Made by a program: the position numbers and the translations under genes
The notes under the pieces: model-generated
Databases searched by the model: none
What the model was told of the DNA's origin: nothing
The model's input: the letters and a program-made list of their open reading frames with translations, nothing else
Assembly: GCF_003003255.1 (NCBI RefSeq)
Contig: NZ_PVTD01000001.1
Location: 186,001-250,000, forward strand
Length of the DNA: 64,000 nucleotides
Origin: Aliiruegeria haliotis
Lineage (GTDB): Bacteria; Pseudomonadota; Alphaproteobacteria; Rhodobacterales; Rhodobacteraceae
Direction of reading: 5' to 3'
Shown: piece by piece, positions 25,560 through 34,136 of the stretch
Numbering within the stretch: the first letter of the stretch is position 1
Layout: each line of letters begins with the position of its first letter

Positions 25560-26320
25560 CCTTGCCCCGCACGCCTTCCTTCCGGCTCGACGGGCGCCGC
25601 GCACTGGTGACCGGGGCCTCTTCCGGGATCGGGCTCGGCTGTGCCGTGGCGCTGGCCGAAGCGGGCGCGCATGTGGTCTGTGCCGCGCGCGGGGAGGGCC
25701 GGTTGCAGGACGCCGTCGACGAGATGACCACGGCGGGCCTTGCGGTCGAACCGCTGGTGCTCGATATGGCCGACCTGGACGCCCTGACCGCCGCGCTCAC
25801 TGCGCAAGGCGCCTTCGACGTGGTCGTGAACTCGGCCGGGCTGGCGCGCCATTCGGCGGCGCTGGAGACCACGCCCGAGGATTACGACGCGGTCATGGGC
25901 ATCAACCAGCGGGCGGCGCATTTCCTGTCCGTCGGCGCGGCCCAGGGCATGAAGTCGGCGCGCAAGCGCGGTTCCATCATCCACATCTCCAGCCAGATGG
26001 GGCATGTCGGCGGGATCGACAGGTCGGTCTATGCCGCGTCGAAGCACGGGCTGGAGGGCATGGTGAAGGCGATGGCGATCGAGTGGGGTCCGCTTGGCAT
26101 CCGTGTCAACACGATCTGTCCGACGTTCATTCGCACCCCGCTCGGAGAACAGACCCTGTCGAACCCCGAGCGCCGCGCCTGGATCGAGGAGAAGATCAAA
26201 CTCGGCCGCGTGGGCGAGATCGAGGACGTGATGGGCGCGGTGGTCTACCTCGCTTCCGACGCGTCGCTCATGGTCACCGGTTCGGCGCTGATGATCGACG
26301 GAGGCTGGACGGCGGATTGA
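25556..26320 (+). CDS. short-chain dehydrogenase/reductase
   Basis: A 254-residue classical SDR. The start is a TTG at 25556: GGGGAGG lies 9 bases upstream, the TTG overlaps the GST stop in TTGA, and sequence similarity to SDRs begins directly after it; no in-frame ATG gives a sensible N terminus. Motifs are the cofactor site TGASSGIGLG (about 17-26), NSAGLA (about 89), catalytic Ser in HISSQMG, and YAASK carrying the catalytic Tyr and Lys (about 160). The C terminus SALMIDGGWTAD is canonical. The basic residue pattern does not settle NAD versus NADP. It likely oxidises or reduces a hydroxyl/keto group in the cluster pathway. Confidence 0.93.
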   Translation: MTLPRTPSFRLDGRRALVTGASSGIGLGCAVALAEAGAHVVCAARGEGRLQDAVDEMTTAGLAVEPLVLDMADLDALTAALTAQGAFDVVVNSAGLARHSAALETTPEDYDAVMGINQRAAHFLSVGAAQGMKSARKRGSIIHISSQMGHVGGIDRSVYAASKHGLEGMVKAMAIEWGPLGIRVNTICPTFIRTPLGEQTLSNPERRAWIEEKIKLGRVGEIEDVMGAVVYLASDASLMVTGSALMIDGGWTAD

Positions 26321-27345
26321 TGGCGGCACGGGTAACGGCACAGATGGTTGCGGAACGGGCGGGCGTGAGCCAGTCGGCGGTGAGCCGTGTGTTCACGCCG
26401 GGCGCCTCGGCTTCGTCCAGAACTGTGGAGAAGGTCCGCAAGGCGGCCGAAGAACTTGGCTACCGGCCCAATGTGCTCGCGCGGGCGATGGTCTCGGGAC
26501 GCAGCCGGATGATCGGGCTGGTGGTTGCCTATCTCGACAACCACTTCTTTCCCGATGTTCTGGAACGGCTGTCCAACGCGTTGCAGGAACAGGGCTACCA
26601 CGTGCTCGTGTTCATGGCCTCCCCGACAGGCAATGTCGACAACGTGCTGGAAGAGATCATGGGCTACCAGGTCGACGGGATCATCATGGCCTCCGTCGCC
26701 ATGTCGTCCGACATCGCGCTGCGCTGCCAGGCGCGCGGGGTGCCGGTCGTGCTCTTCAACCGCTCACAGGACATCGATGGGCTGACCTGGGTGACTTCGG
26801 ACAACGTGAACGGCGCCCGGCAGGCTGGCGAGTTCCTCGTGGCAGGCGGACATGAACGGCTCGGCTATATTGCCGGCTGGGACGGGGCCTCGACCCAACG
26901 CGATCGTGAGGCGGGATTCCGCAATGCGCTCGCCGATGCGGGGCGTCGGATCTTTGCCCGCGAGGTCGGCGATTTCCACAGCGAGCGGACGCAGGACGCC
27001 GCCCTGCGCATGTTCGACGTTCCCGCCGACAAACGGCCCGATGGCGTGTTCGTCGCCAACGACCACATGGCCACCATCGTGATGGACGTTCTTCGGTTCG
27101 ACCTCGGGCTGCGGGTGCCGGAGGATGTGTCGGTCGTGGGCTACGACGATGCGCCGCCTGCCGCATGGCCGGCCTACAACCTGACGACGGTACGCCAGCG
27201 CGTGAACCTCATGGTCGAGGAGACCGTGGGTGCGTTGCTGGAGGCCATCGAAACCCCAAAAGACGCAAAACCAAGACACGTTGCCATGGATGCGCCGCTG
27301 ATCGTGCGCGGCTCGGCCCGTGTTCCGGAAGGATGGACGACATGA
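26320..27345 (+). CDS. LacI-family transcriptional regulator
   Basis: A 341-residue repressor; ATG 26320 overlaps the SDR stop (TGATG). The N-terminal helix-turn-helix is VTAQMVAERAGVSQSAVSRVF (about 4-24), with the hinge helix at RPNVLARAMVSGRS, followed by a periplasmic-binding-protein-type effector domain (HVLVFMASPTGNVDNVLEEI, DGVFVANDHMATIVMDVL, VVGYDD). It is the only LacI-type gene in the window and lies within the operon that starts behind the two LacI-type operators at 16609-16678. Autoregulation and induction by the imported substrate or a product are the natural inference. It overlaps the next gene by 4 bases (ATGA). Confidence 0.94.
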   Translation: MAARVTAQMVAERAGVSQSAVSRVFTPGASASSRTVEKVRKAAEELGYRPNVLARAMVSGRSRMIGLVVAYLDNHFFPDVLERLSNALQEQGYHVLVFMASPTGNVDNVLEEIMGYQVDGIIMASVAMSSDIALRCQARGVPVVLFNRSQDIDGLTWVTSDNVNGARQAGEFLVAGGHERLGYIAGWDGASTQRDREAGFRNALADAGRRIFAREVGDFHSERTQDAALRMFDVPADKRPDGVFVANDHMATIVMDVLRFDLGLRVPEDVSVVGYDDAPPAAWPAYNLTTVRQRVNLMVEETVGALLEAIETPKDAKPRHVAMDAPLIVRGSARVPEGWTT

Positions 27346-28331
27346 AAGGCTTCGACCCGAAGTTCCGCGATTTTCCAGACTACATTGTCGGGATCACCAA
27401 GGAGATCTGGGAGGATCGCGGCATCGCGACCCTGCATGAATACTACGCGCCCGAGATCGTCGTGCGCTCGCCTGCCTCTGTCGTGCTTGGCAACCAGAAT
27501 GTCATCGGCGCAACCATGGCGACGCTTGCGGAATTTCCAGACCGCGAACTTCTGGGAGAGGACGTGATCTGGTCCGGGTCGCCGGAGGAAGGGATGCTGT
27601 CCTCACACCGGATCATCTCCACGGCCACGCACCTTGCCGACGGTGTCTATGGAACGGCGACAGGGAAGAAACTCCAGTACCGCATCCTTGCCGATTGCCA
27701 TGCCATCAACAACGCCATCGACGACGAATGGCTGATCCGGGACCAGGGCGCGATCGTGCGTCAGATGGGCTGGGAGCCAAGGGATTACGCGGCGGACCTG
27801 ATCGACAGGGAGGGCGGGGCGGAGGCCTGCGTGAAACCGCTCACGCCCGCCAACGATGTCACGGGACCCTACAAGGGGCGCGGAAATGACAACGCGTGGG
27901 GCGGACGTTACGCGGAGATCCTGACCCGGATCATGGGGGCCGACATGGCGGTGATCGAGGCCGAATACGATCGTGCCGTCGAGGGCAATTACCCCGGCGG
28001 AGTGACGGGGTATTCCTTCGGCGCCGTGGACCGGTTCTGGATGGGGCTGAGGGCGTCCTTTCCGAACGCGCGTTTCGAGATCCATCACCAGATCGGCCGC
28101 GACGATGCCAATATGCCGCCACGCGCGGCCATCCGCTGGTCGCTGCACGGCCGCCATGACGGCTGGGGCGTTTTTGGCGCACCGACCGGGGCGGAGGTCT
28201 ACGTGCTCGGCATATCGCATGCCGAGTTCGGGCAGGTGGCCACCGCCGAGCCCAAGGTGCGGCGTGAATGGACGCTCTTCGACGAGACCGCTGTCTGGAA
28301 GCAGATCCTGTTGCAGAGCGGGGAGGCCTGA
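27342..28331 (+). CDS. double NTF2/SnoaL-like domain protein
   Basis: A 329-residue double-cone protein. ATG 27342 is chosen because it forms an ATGA overlap with the LacI stop and has GGAAGGA upstream; an in-frame ATG at 27333 is a weaker alternative. First fold: IVGITKEIWEDRGIATLHEYYAPE, HRIISTATHLADG, YRILADCHAINNAIDDEWLIRDQ. Second fold: ARIMGADMAVIEAEYDRA-type helix, RFEIHHQIGRDD, RAAIRWSLHGRHDGWGVFGAPTG, VYVLGISHAEFG. It is more divergent than the copies at 15540 and 23869: the PPTGK grammar is weaker, and it reads GAPTGAEVYVLG. It probably handles another intermediate. Reaction unknown. Confidence 0.8.
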   Translation: MKGFDPKFRDFPDYIVGITKEIWEDRGIATLHEYYAPEIVVRSPASVVLGNQNVIGATMATLAEFPDRELLGEDVIWSGSPEEGMLSSHRIISTATHLADGVYGTATGKKLQYRILADCHAINNAIDDEWLIRDQGAIVRQMGWEPRDYAADLIDREGGAEACVKPLTPANDVTGPYKGRGNDNAWGGRYAEILTRIMGADMAVIEAEYDRAVEGNYPGGVTGYSFGAVDRFWMGLRASFPNARFEIHHQIGRDDANMPPRAAIRWSLHGRHDGWGVFGAPTGAEVYVLGISHAEFGQVATAEPKVRREWTLFDETAVWKQILLQSGEA

Positions 28332-28495
28332 GTGCGCCCCCAAAGCCGATATCCGATCGGGACCAGTGAGGGGATGAGGCGCTTCCACGCCCACCGCGCC
28401 AGCCTGCGCGCGAGGCGGCTGAACCTGCGACCGCCGGGAGCGGCGCGACCTCTGCCGACCCACCGCGCTTCCGACGACCTCAAGGGATTATCCAC

Positions 28496-29458
28496 ATGAC
28501 TTCCATGGACCACCGCATCGTTCGCTACGGCGACCTGAAACCCTGCAAGACCGCCTTCATCGACGCCCACACGCCGGGCTCCGACCAGAAGGAGAATTTC
28601 ACCATCATCGGCGGCGGCGTCTCCGAAAGCGCCGACCAGCACGTCCACATCACCGAAACCCCGGGGTTCAACATCGGGGCCGCGGGGCAGCCGCCGAAGT
28701 GCCGGAACTCGCTGCATTCCCATACAACTGCGGAGGTTTTCTTTGTCCTGAAGGGCCGCTGGCGATTTTTCTGGGGACGCTACGGAACCGCAGGGGAGTT
28801 CATTGCGGAGGAGGGGGATATCTTCAACATCCCTACCGGCATCTTCCGCGGCTTCGAGAACGTGGGGACCGACTACGGGATGATCATGGCCGTGCTGGGG
28901 GGCGACGACGCCGGTGGTGGCGTGACCTGGGCGCCGCAGGTGATAGAGGATGCTGCCGAACACGGCCTGGTGCTGGCCGAAAGCGGGCGGCTCTACGACA
29001 CCAAGAAGGGCGAGGTGCTGCCCGATGGTGTGAAGCCGATGCCGCTGCTGACGGAGGAAGAGTTGAAGGGTTTTCCAGAGGTTCCCGTCGAAGGGGTGAT
29101 CCGGGACTACGTGGCGCGGTACTGGGATCTCATGGCGCTTGCGGCAAAGCAACCCGCGAGGGTGATCGGCGAAAACGCCCTGCTCAAGGACAGGCCGGGC
29201 TTCGAGGTTGATTTCCTGACGCGCGGGTCCATCCCGGACGAGATGCAGACCCACGCGCGGCACACGGTCCTGATGCCGGTGCGGGGGCACTGGAAGCTGC
29301 GTTGGGAGGATGGGGAAACCGTCCTGAACCCCGGCGACACGGCGCTGATGGATCCGGGGCAGGCCCATGCGCTGGCACCGTCCATGACGGGGGAGGCCTC
29401 GCTCTATCGGATCACCGCGACGGAGGACCCGGCCGGGGCGACCTGGACCGGAAGCTGA
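28496..29458 (+). CDS. bicupin (two cupin domains) protein
   Basis: A 320-residue protein with two cupin barrels. The first (about 50-140) has the metal-binding pattern SLHSHTTAEVFFVLKGRWRF and then GDIFNIPTGIFRGFEN, with His, His, Glu and a Phe/Arg-substituted fourth ligand. The second (about 230-315) has ARHTVLMPVRGHWKLRW and GDTALMDPGQAHALAPS with fewer ligands, so only the N-terminal barrel looks metal-competent. This is similar in layout to gentisate/quercetin-type bicupins. It could be a dioxygenase, isomerase or hydrolase; unassigned. It starts 164 bases after the SnoaL-type gene and is followed by tandem hairpins. Confidence 0.85.
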   Translation: MTSMDHRIVRYGDLKPCKTAFIDAHTPGSDQKENFTIIGGGVSESADQHVHITETPGFNIGAAGQPPKCRNSLHSHTTAEVFFVLKGRWRFFWGRYGTAGEFIAEEGDIFNIPTGIFRGFENVGTDYGMIMAVLGGDDAGGGVTWAPQVIEDAAEHGLVLAESGRLYDTKKGEVLPDGVKPMPLLTEEELKGFPEVPVEGVIRDYVARYWDLMALAAKQPARVIGENALLKDRPGFEVDFLTRGSIPDEMQTHARHTVLMPVRGHWKLRWEDGETVLNPGDTALMDPGQAHALAPSMTGEASLYRITATEDPAGATWTGS

Positions 29459-29477
29459 GCATCAACGAGAGGCGTGC

Positions 29478-29528
29478 GGCCGGACCGGGCATCGAACCCG
29501 GCCCGGCCGTGCCGGACAGAGGTCCGGC
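29478..29528 (+). terminator. tandem stem-loops after the bicupin gene
   Basis: The first hairpin is GGCCGGACCGGG / CCCGGCCCGGCC (29478-29508, 12 pairs with one mismatch, loop CATCGAA). Directly after it comes GCCGGAC-AGAG-GTCCGGC (29511-29528, perfect 7-bp stem, tetraloop). There is no U-tract. Together they may stabilise the upstream mRNA or attenuate reading into the MetE-like gene 30 bases further on. Confidence 0.5.
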
Positions 29529-29558
29529 GCGCCAGCCCTTGAGGGAGGAGACCGGGAT

Positions 29559-30704
29559 ATGACGAAGATCGCGACCACACATGTGGGAAGCCTGCCGCGC
29601 AGCCAGCAGGTGGTGGATTTCATCTTTGCGCGGGAACGGGAGGAGCCGTACGCAGAGGCCGATTTCGATGCCTGCATGGCCGCCGCCGTCTCCGAGACGG
29701 TGCGACTGCAGGTGGAGGCGGGGATCGATATCGTCAGCGATGGCGAGACCTCCAAGATCTCCTACGCGACCTATGTGAAGGATCGCTACACCGGGTTTTC
29801 CGGTGACAGCCCGCGGAACGCGCCGGCCGACCTGAAGATGTTTCCGGGATTCCTGCAGCGGTTGGCCGACGATGGCGGCACCCCGAAATACGCCCGGCCC
29901 ATGTGCACGGGCGAGGTCCGCTCGAAGGGGCAGGGCGAGCTGGAGAAGGATATCGCCAACCTGAAGGCGGCAATGGCGGAGCACGGTGCGGCGCGGGGCT
30001 TCATGAACGCGGCATCGCCGGGGGTGATCTCGCTCTTCCTGCAAAATGAACACTACCCGACGCGGGAGGCCTACCTGGCCGCGCTGGCCGACGCGATGAA
30101 GGCCGAATACGAAACCATCGTGGCCGCGGGGCTGGACCTGCAACTGGACTGTCCCGACCTGGCGCTGTCGCGTCACATGCTGTTCACGGATCTGAGCGAT
30201 AAGGAGTTCCTCGACGTGGCGGCCGCGCATGTCGAGGCGCTGAACCACGCCCTGGCCGATGTGCCGGAGGAGAAGGTTCGCATCCACATCTGCTGGGGCA
30301 ATTACGAGGGGCCGCATTGCTGCGACATCCCCATGGACACGGTCTTTTCGACGCTCATGTCGGCGAAGGCCCGCTACCTGCTCTTCGAGACGTCGAACCC
30401 GCGCCACGCCCATGAATGGACCGTGTTCCGGGACCGCAAGGCGGAGATCCCGGAAGGCAAGATCCTTGTCCCGGGCGTCGTGGACACCACCACCAACTTC
30501 GTCGAACACCCCGAACTGGTGGCGCAAAGGATCGAGCGATTTGCCGGGATCGTCGGCGCCGATCGCGTCGTCGCGGGGTCGGATTGCGGGTTTGGCACGT
30601 TCGCGGGGTTCGGGGCGGTGGACCCCGACATCGCCTATGCCAAGCTTGGGGCGCTCTGCGAAGGGGCCGTGCTTGCGTCCGGCGGGACCCGGGACGCGGG
30701 TTGA
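29559..30704 (+). CDS. MetE-core (cobalamin-independent methionine synthase C-terminal domain) family alkyltransferase
   Basis: A 381-residue zinc-dependent alkyl/methyltransferase of the UROD/MetE-C barrel group. It lacks the N-terminal folate-binding half of true MetE (about 750 residues). The zinc site is complete: His243 and Cys245 in RIHICWGNYEG, Glu277 in LLFETSN, and Cys343 in GSDCGFGTFAG. THVGSLPR near the N terminus and FMNAASPGVIS are conserved. Members of this compact size include methyl-acceptor enzymes using non-folate donors and epoxyalkane:coenzyme M transferase. In this cluster it probably transfers an alkyl or methyl group from the catabolised compound to a thiol. It ends 33 bases before the RraA-family gene. 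Confidence 0.85.
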   Translation: MTKIATTHVGSLPRSQQVVDFIFAREREEPYAEADFDACMAAAVSETVRLQVEAGIDIVSDGETSKISYATYVKDRYTGFSGDSPRNAPADLKMFPGFLQRLADDGGTPKYARPMCTGEVRSKGQGELEKDIANLKAAMAEHGAARGFMNAASPGVISLFLQNEHYPTREAYLAALADAMKAEYETIVAAGLDLQLDCPDLALSRHMLFTDLSDKEFLDVAAAHVEALNHALADVPEEKVRIHICWGNYEGPHCCDIPMDTVFSTLMSAKARYLLFETSNPRHAHEWTVFRDRKAEIPEGKILVPGVVDTTTNFVEHPELVAQRIERFAGIVGADRVVAGSDCGFGTFAGFGAVDPDIAYAKLGALCEGAVLASGGTRDAG

Positions 30705-30737
30705 ACAACACCGGACAGCCGGTGAGAGAGAGGAAAG

Positions 30738-31433
30738 ATGGACAGAACACTTGTGCAGCGGCTGCGCGCTGTCGATACCCCCACGATCTGCAACGCCATC
30801 GAAGTGGCCCAGGGCCAGCGCGGGTTTGCGGCGTTCACACGCGGGACAATGCTCTGCTCCGCCCCGGATGAACCGGCGATCGTCGGCTATGCCCGGACCG
30901 CCCGGATCGCCGCGCAGGAGCCGCCCACCGAGGCGCCGGAGGTCATTCGTGCCCGTCGCATGGCCTACTACCGCTACATGGCCGAGGCGCCGATGCCAGC
31001 GGTCTGCGTGATCGAGGATGTCGATTTTCCGGCCTGTGTCGGGGCCTTCTGGGGGGAGCTGAACACCAATGTTCACAAGGGGTTCGGCCTGTCAGGCACG
31101 CTGACCAACGGCGTGTTGCGCGATCTCGGAGACTTGCCGGAGGGCTATCCGGTCGTCGCCGGCTCGCTTGGTCCGAGCCACGCCTTCGTGCATGTGCGCG
31201 ACTTCGATTGCGAGGTGGAGGTCTTTGGCTTGACGGTTCAGCCCGGCGACCTGATCCACGCCGACCGCCATGGTGCGGTGGTCGTACCGCCGGACGTCTT
31301 GACCGCACTCACCGCTGCCATCGAGAAAACGCAGGCCAATGAACGGATCGTTCTGGATGCCGCGGCGCAGGACGGCTTCGACTTCGCCGCATTCGAGGCG
31401 GCATGGGCGGAATTCGAGCGGCGCAGGACATGA
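30738..31433 (+). CDS. RraA/HMG-aldolase family protein
   Basis: A 231-residue member of the RraA-like fold group, which includes 4-hydroxy-4-methyl-2-oxoglutarate/oxaloacetate aldolases and the RNase E regulator RraA. The family motif GTLTNGVLRDLGDLP carries the Arg128-Asp129 pair that in the aldolases contacts substrate and divalent metal. DLIHADRHGAVVVPP near residue 175 is also typical. AGAGA-type ribosome site (GAGAGAGGAAAG) precedes the ATG. In a catabolic cluster an aldolase or decarboxylase acting on a 2-oxo acid is more likely than a ribonuclease role. It is the last gene of the plus-strand series. Confidence 0.85.
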   Translation: MDRTLVQRLRAVDTPTICNAIEVAQGQRGFAAFTRGTMLCSAPDEPAIVGYARTARIAAQEPPTEAPEVIRARRMAYYRYMAEAPMPAVCVIEDVDFPACVGAFWGELNTNVHKGFGLSGTLTNGVLRDLGDLPEGYPVVAGSLGPSHAFVHVRDFDCEVEVFGLTVQPGDLIHADRHGAVVVPPDVLTALTAAIEKTQANERIVLDAAAQDGFDFAAFEAAWAEFERRRT

Positions 31434-32324
31434 GCAAGTCGTTGCGCCAAGGGGAGGCGCGATCACACCAGCAGCACGAGCACGGCGAGGTAGAACGGCA
31501 GCCCACAGCAGCCGTTCCCTTGCCAGCTTTGCGTTCTGGGGCGAATGCGACAAGTCGCGGGTGGCCATATCGGCGATGTCTTCCGTCTGCCTCTGGGCGC
31601 GCGATCGGAAGGCGAGGATCTTGCATTGTGGAAGTGGGCCGGACACACAGAGGATGGCGTTCCACTTCTCCACTCGCCCTCGATAGCCGGTTGTTTGAAC
31701 AGCCGCGAACGCACCGTCGTGCAGACGACCTGACGGGACAGGCATGGACAAGGCCATCCACGCTGAGTTCTTGTCCGGGGGATGAATGCCGCGGGTCTTG
31801 GCGCCCTTGATGGCATTGAGCTTTCTCCGGTCGAGGCTTTCCAGTGGCTGGCTGAGTTGGCCGCCGTTGACGACCCTGATCGCGAAATCGCTGTCGGGTT
31901 CCTCTGCGGATTGCAGGGCAAGCGCTTCCACGATGACGACAAGCGCACGGGTTCTCCGAGGCTTGGATCTTCCGGAAGATCCCGGGTTCCTCGGGATTGG
32001 TGACAAGCGCGCGGCTGGCGGGCAGAAGCCTGCTCGGTACGACACGATTGGCTATCAATGAATGCAGCTTCACGATATCCGCGCGGACCATTCCCGGTGC
32101 GTCGGTCTGCACGGCTCGGCCAGCGCTCGCGTAATTGTCGACTTTTGTTTCCAACCGTATATTTTGTCGAAAAAAGACCTAGAAGGTTGGGGTGCTCCCC
32201 TCAATTTGGCCGGATAGACAACAGACGATATCGAAAAGGTCTATTATAAACAATATTCTAATCTTGTGACGCTAGTGCTGCAGGGGATATTGAAACCCGG
32301 AAAAAACTCGATATTATCTTGTTC
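31434..32324. other. intergenic region with a decayed minus-strand gene
   Basis: No intact gene. The left two-thirds has minus-strand coding-like segments in shifted frames (see 31463-32091). The right end (about 32150-32320) is clearly AT-richer than its surroundings and is the probable control region of the GntR-type gene. It includes a TCGATATT sequence at about 32309 that also occurs in the inverted repeat at 39229-39246. Confidence 0.4.
31463..32091 (-). pseudogene. possible decayed gene of unknown family
   Basis: Three minus-strand frames carry consecutive segments that read like real protein: first VRADIVKLHSLIANRVVPSR and ASRALVTNPEEPGIFRKIQ (from about 32091), then a shift to LVVIVEALALQSAEEPDSDF, SQPLESLDRRKLNAIKGAKT and SAWMALSMPVPSGRLHDGAF, and near the left end either LARERLLWAAVLPRR or, in the third frame, a hydrophobic tail (LPFYLAVLVLLV) ending at 31463. 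At least one frameshift near 31940 is needed. I do not recognise the family. The frames could be chance shadows. Confidence 0.3.
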
Positions 32325-33020
32325 ATGGATAGCAGCGCATTGAGACCCCCGTCGGAAACTTCGGGGCAGGAATCTTCCGCAACCCACAAGGCCTACATGG
32401 CGCTGCGGCGCATGATTGTCGTGGGAGAGTTGCAACCGGGCGAAAAGCTCAAGATCGATCGGCTTCGTTCGGTTCTCGATACCGGTGCATCGCCGGTGCG
32501 CGAGGCCCTGAGCCTGCTGACCTCGGACCTGCTCGTGGAGCGCCTCGACCAGCGTGGGTTCCGGGCCGCAGAGACCAGCCGCGAGAACTTCATGGAGATC
32601 CTGACCTTGCGTTGCGAGCTGGAGGAGATGGCCCTGCGGCAGAGCATCGCCAATGCCGACGAGGCGTGGGAGGATGCGCTGGTACTGGCCCATCACAAGA
32701 TGATGCGGGAGGGACGGGAGAACCTCGAAGCCTTCGAGGAGCGCCACAAGGCATTCCACATGGCCCTTCTGGCCAATTGCCGGTCGCCCATCCTGATGAA
32801 ATTCTGCAGCCAGCTTTATGATCTGAACATCCGCTACAGGTATCTCGCCGGAAAGGCGCTGGACTACCAGAAGCGGGACGTCAGCGCGGAGCACAGCTCC
32901 ATCCTCGAAGCGGCGGTGGATCGGGACTCTGACCTTGCCTCGGAACGGCTGCTCAGCCACTACCAACAGACCGGCGCGTTCCTGAACGGCTTGTTCAGCA
33001 ACGCGGCAGGGCTGTCCTGA
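32325..33020 (+). CDS. GntR-family regulator (FCD/FadR-type)
   Basis: A 231-residue regulator from the ATG at 32325; a TTG two codons earlier is the only alternative and no strong ribosome site is seen. The N-terminal winged helix spans about 20-80 (AYMALRRMIVVGELQPGEKL, ASPVREALSLLTSDLLVE). The C-terminal all-helical FCD domain has metal-site residues in RHKAFHMALL, AEHSSILEAAV and LLSHYQQT. The gene is transcribed away from the dioxygenase operon 240 bases further on (which converges on it). Its likely targets are the catabolic genes between 33260 and 39661, but this is an inference from position. Confidence 0.9.
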   Translation: MDSSALRPPSETSGQESSATHKAYMALRRMIVVGELQPGEKLKIDRLRSVLDTGASPVREALSLLTSDLLVERLDQRGFRAAETSRENFMEILTLRCELEEMALRQSIANADEAWEDALVLAHHKMMREGRENLEAFEERHKAFHMALLANCRSPILMKFCSQLYDLNIRYRYLAGKALDYQKRDVSAEHSSILEAAVDRDSDLASERLLSHYQQTGAFLNGLFSNAAGLS

Positions 33021-33259
33021 TCGCGTAGCGGCCTGTCGGCAGGTGGAGGCACCAGCTTCCGAACGTGTCGAACTGGTCCATTGTCCAACACGCTCGAACA
33101 CCTTCTCTGCGCACCTATGGGCGGTGTTCACGGCCATGTCGCGGGGCAGAACGACGCCGAATGTCAGGGAATCTGGATGGCGGCGGCATGGTGCGGGTGT
33201 GCATCCTCCTGCGGCGAAGGCCAGCCACGTGCAGAGTGGTGGCCAAAGGGAGGGAGGCG

Positions 33260-34126
33260 CTACTCCGCCGCCAGAACCAGGTCGAAATCGACGCGGCTGT
33301 AGGCGCCTTCGACCTTTCCGGAAAGCTCGAAACCATCCGGGAAGGAGCCAGCCGGTTGCGGCACATAGGTCATCACCAGATCATCGCGCACACCGAATAC
33401 CGTGTCCTCGTCGAGGTAGGGATCGTCGTCGGGAAAAACCTCGGTGACAAGGGTGCGGTGCCCGGGCGCGGAGACGATGTAGTGCAGGTGGGAGGGGCGC
33501 CACGGGTGACGACCGGCGGCCCGCAGGATTTCGCCCACCGGGCCATCCTCCGGCACAGTGTAGCTCACCGGGCGAACGGTGGTGAAGGCATAGCGGCCGT
33601 TCCCGTCGCAGGTCATCAGCCCGTGGAAGGAATGGATGTGCTGGTCGGGGTCCTGGCTGGAGTACATTCCGTTGGGCGCTGTCTGCCAGATGTCGATCGT
33701 GGCGCCGGGCAGGGGATTGCCGGAGGTGTCGCGCACGGTGCCCTCGACCAGCAGCACCTCGCCTTCGAAATCGCGCTTCATGTCGCCACCGATTTCCAGC
33801 GGCGGCGGGTTGGAGACATGGAAGGGCCCCAGCACGGACGAGGAGGTCGCATCCGGTCGCGAATGGAGCATGTCCACCAGCGAGCTGAGGCCCAACACGT
33901 CCGACAGGAGCACGAATTCGTTCCGCTCCGGATCGGTGATGCGCCCGGCCCATTCGAGGAACTCGATGCCCTTGCGCCATTCGTCATGGGTCAGGTTGGT
34001 TTCGCGGGCGAAATCGTGGATGTGCTTCGCCAGCGCAAGCAACAGCTCGCGGGTTCGGTGATCGGTGTCCTCGGCGAAATAGCCAGAGAAAACCTCGGTG
34101 ATGTTGTCTTTGGTAACGTTGCGCAT
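33260..34126 (-). CDS. intradiol ring-cleavage dioxygenase, hydroxyquinol 1,2-dioxygenase-like
   Basis: Fe(III)-dependent ortho cleavage of a catechol or hydroxyquinol. It is 288 residues, with an N-terminal helical dimerisation domain (about 1-95) and a beta-sandwich. The four iron ligands are all visible: Tyr155 (PNGMYSSQ), Tyr189 (RPVSYTVP), His213 and His215 (RPSHLHYIVSAPG). Segments FVLLSDVLGLSSLVDML, SSVLGPFHV and ATGRHPWRP-like RAAGRHPWRPSHLH favour the hydroxyquinol 1,2-dioxygenase branch, giving maleylacetate, over catechol 1,2-dioxygenase. It is the last gene of a seven-gene minus-strand operon and starts 10 bases after the TRAP permease stop. Confidence 0.9.
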   Translation of the reverse strand: MRNVTKDNITEVFSGYFAEDTDHRTRELLLALAKHIHDFARETNLTHDEWRKGIEFLEWAGRITDPERNEFVLLSDVLGLSSLVDMLHSRPDATSSSVLGPFHVSNPPPLEIGGDMKRDFEGEVLLVEGTVRDTSGNPLPGATIDIWQTAPNGMYSSQDPDQHIHSFHGLMTCDGNGRYAFTTVRPVSYTVPEDGPVGEILRAAGRHPWRPSHLHYIVSAPGHRTLVTEVFPDDDPYLDEDTVFGVRDDLVMTYVPQPAGSFPDGFELSGKVEGAYSRVDFDLVLAAE

Positions 34127-34136
34127 GGGCGTGCCC

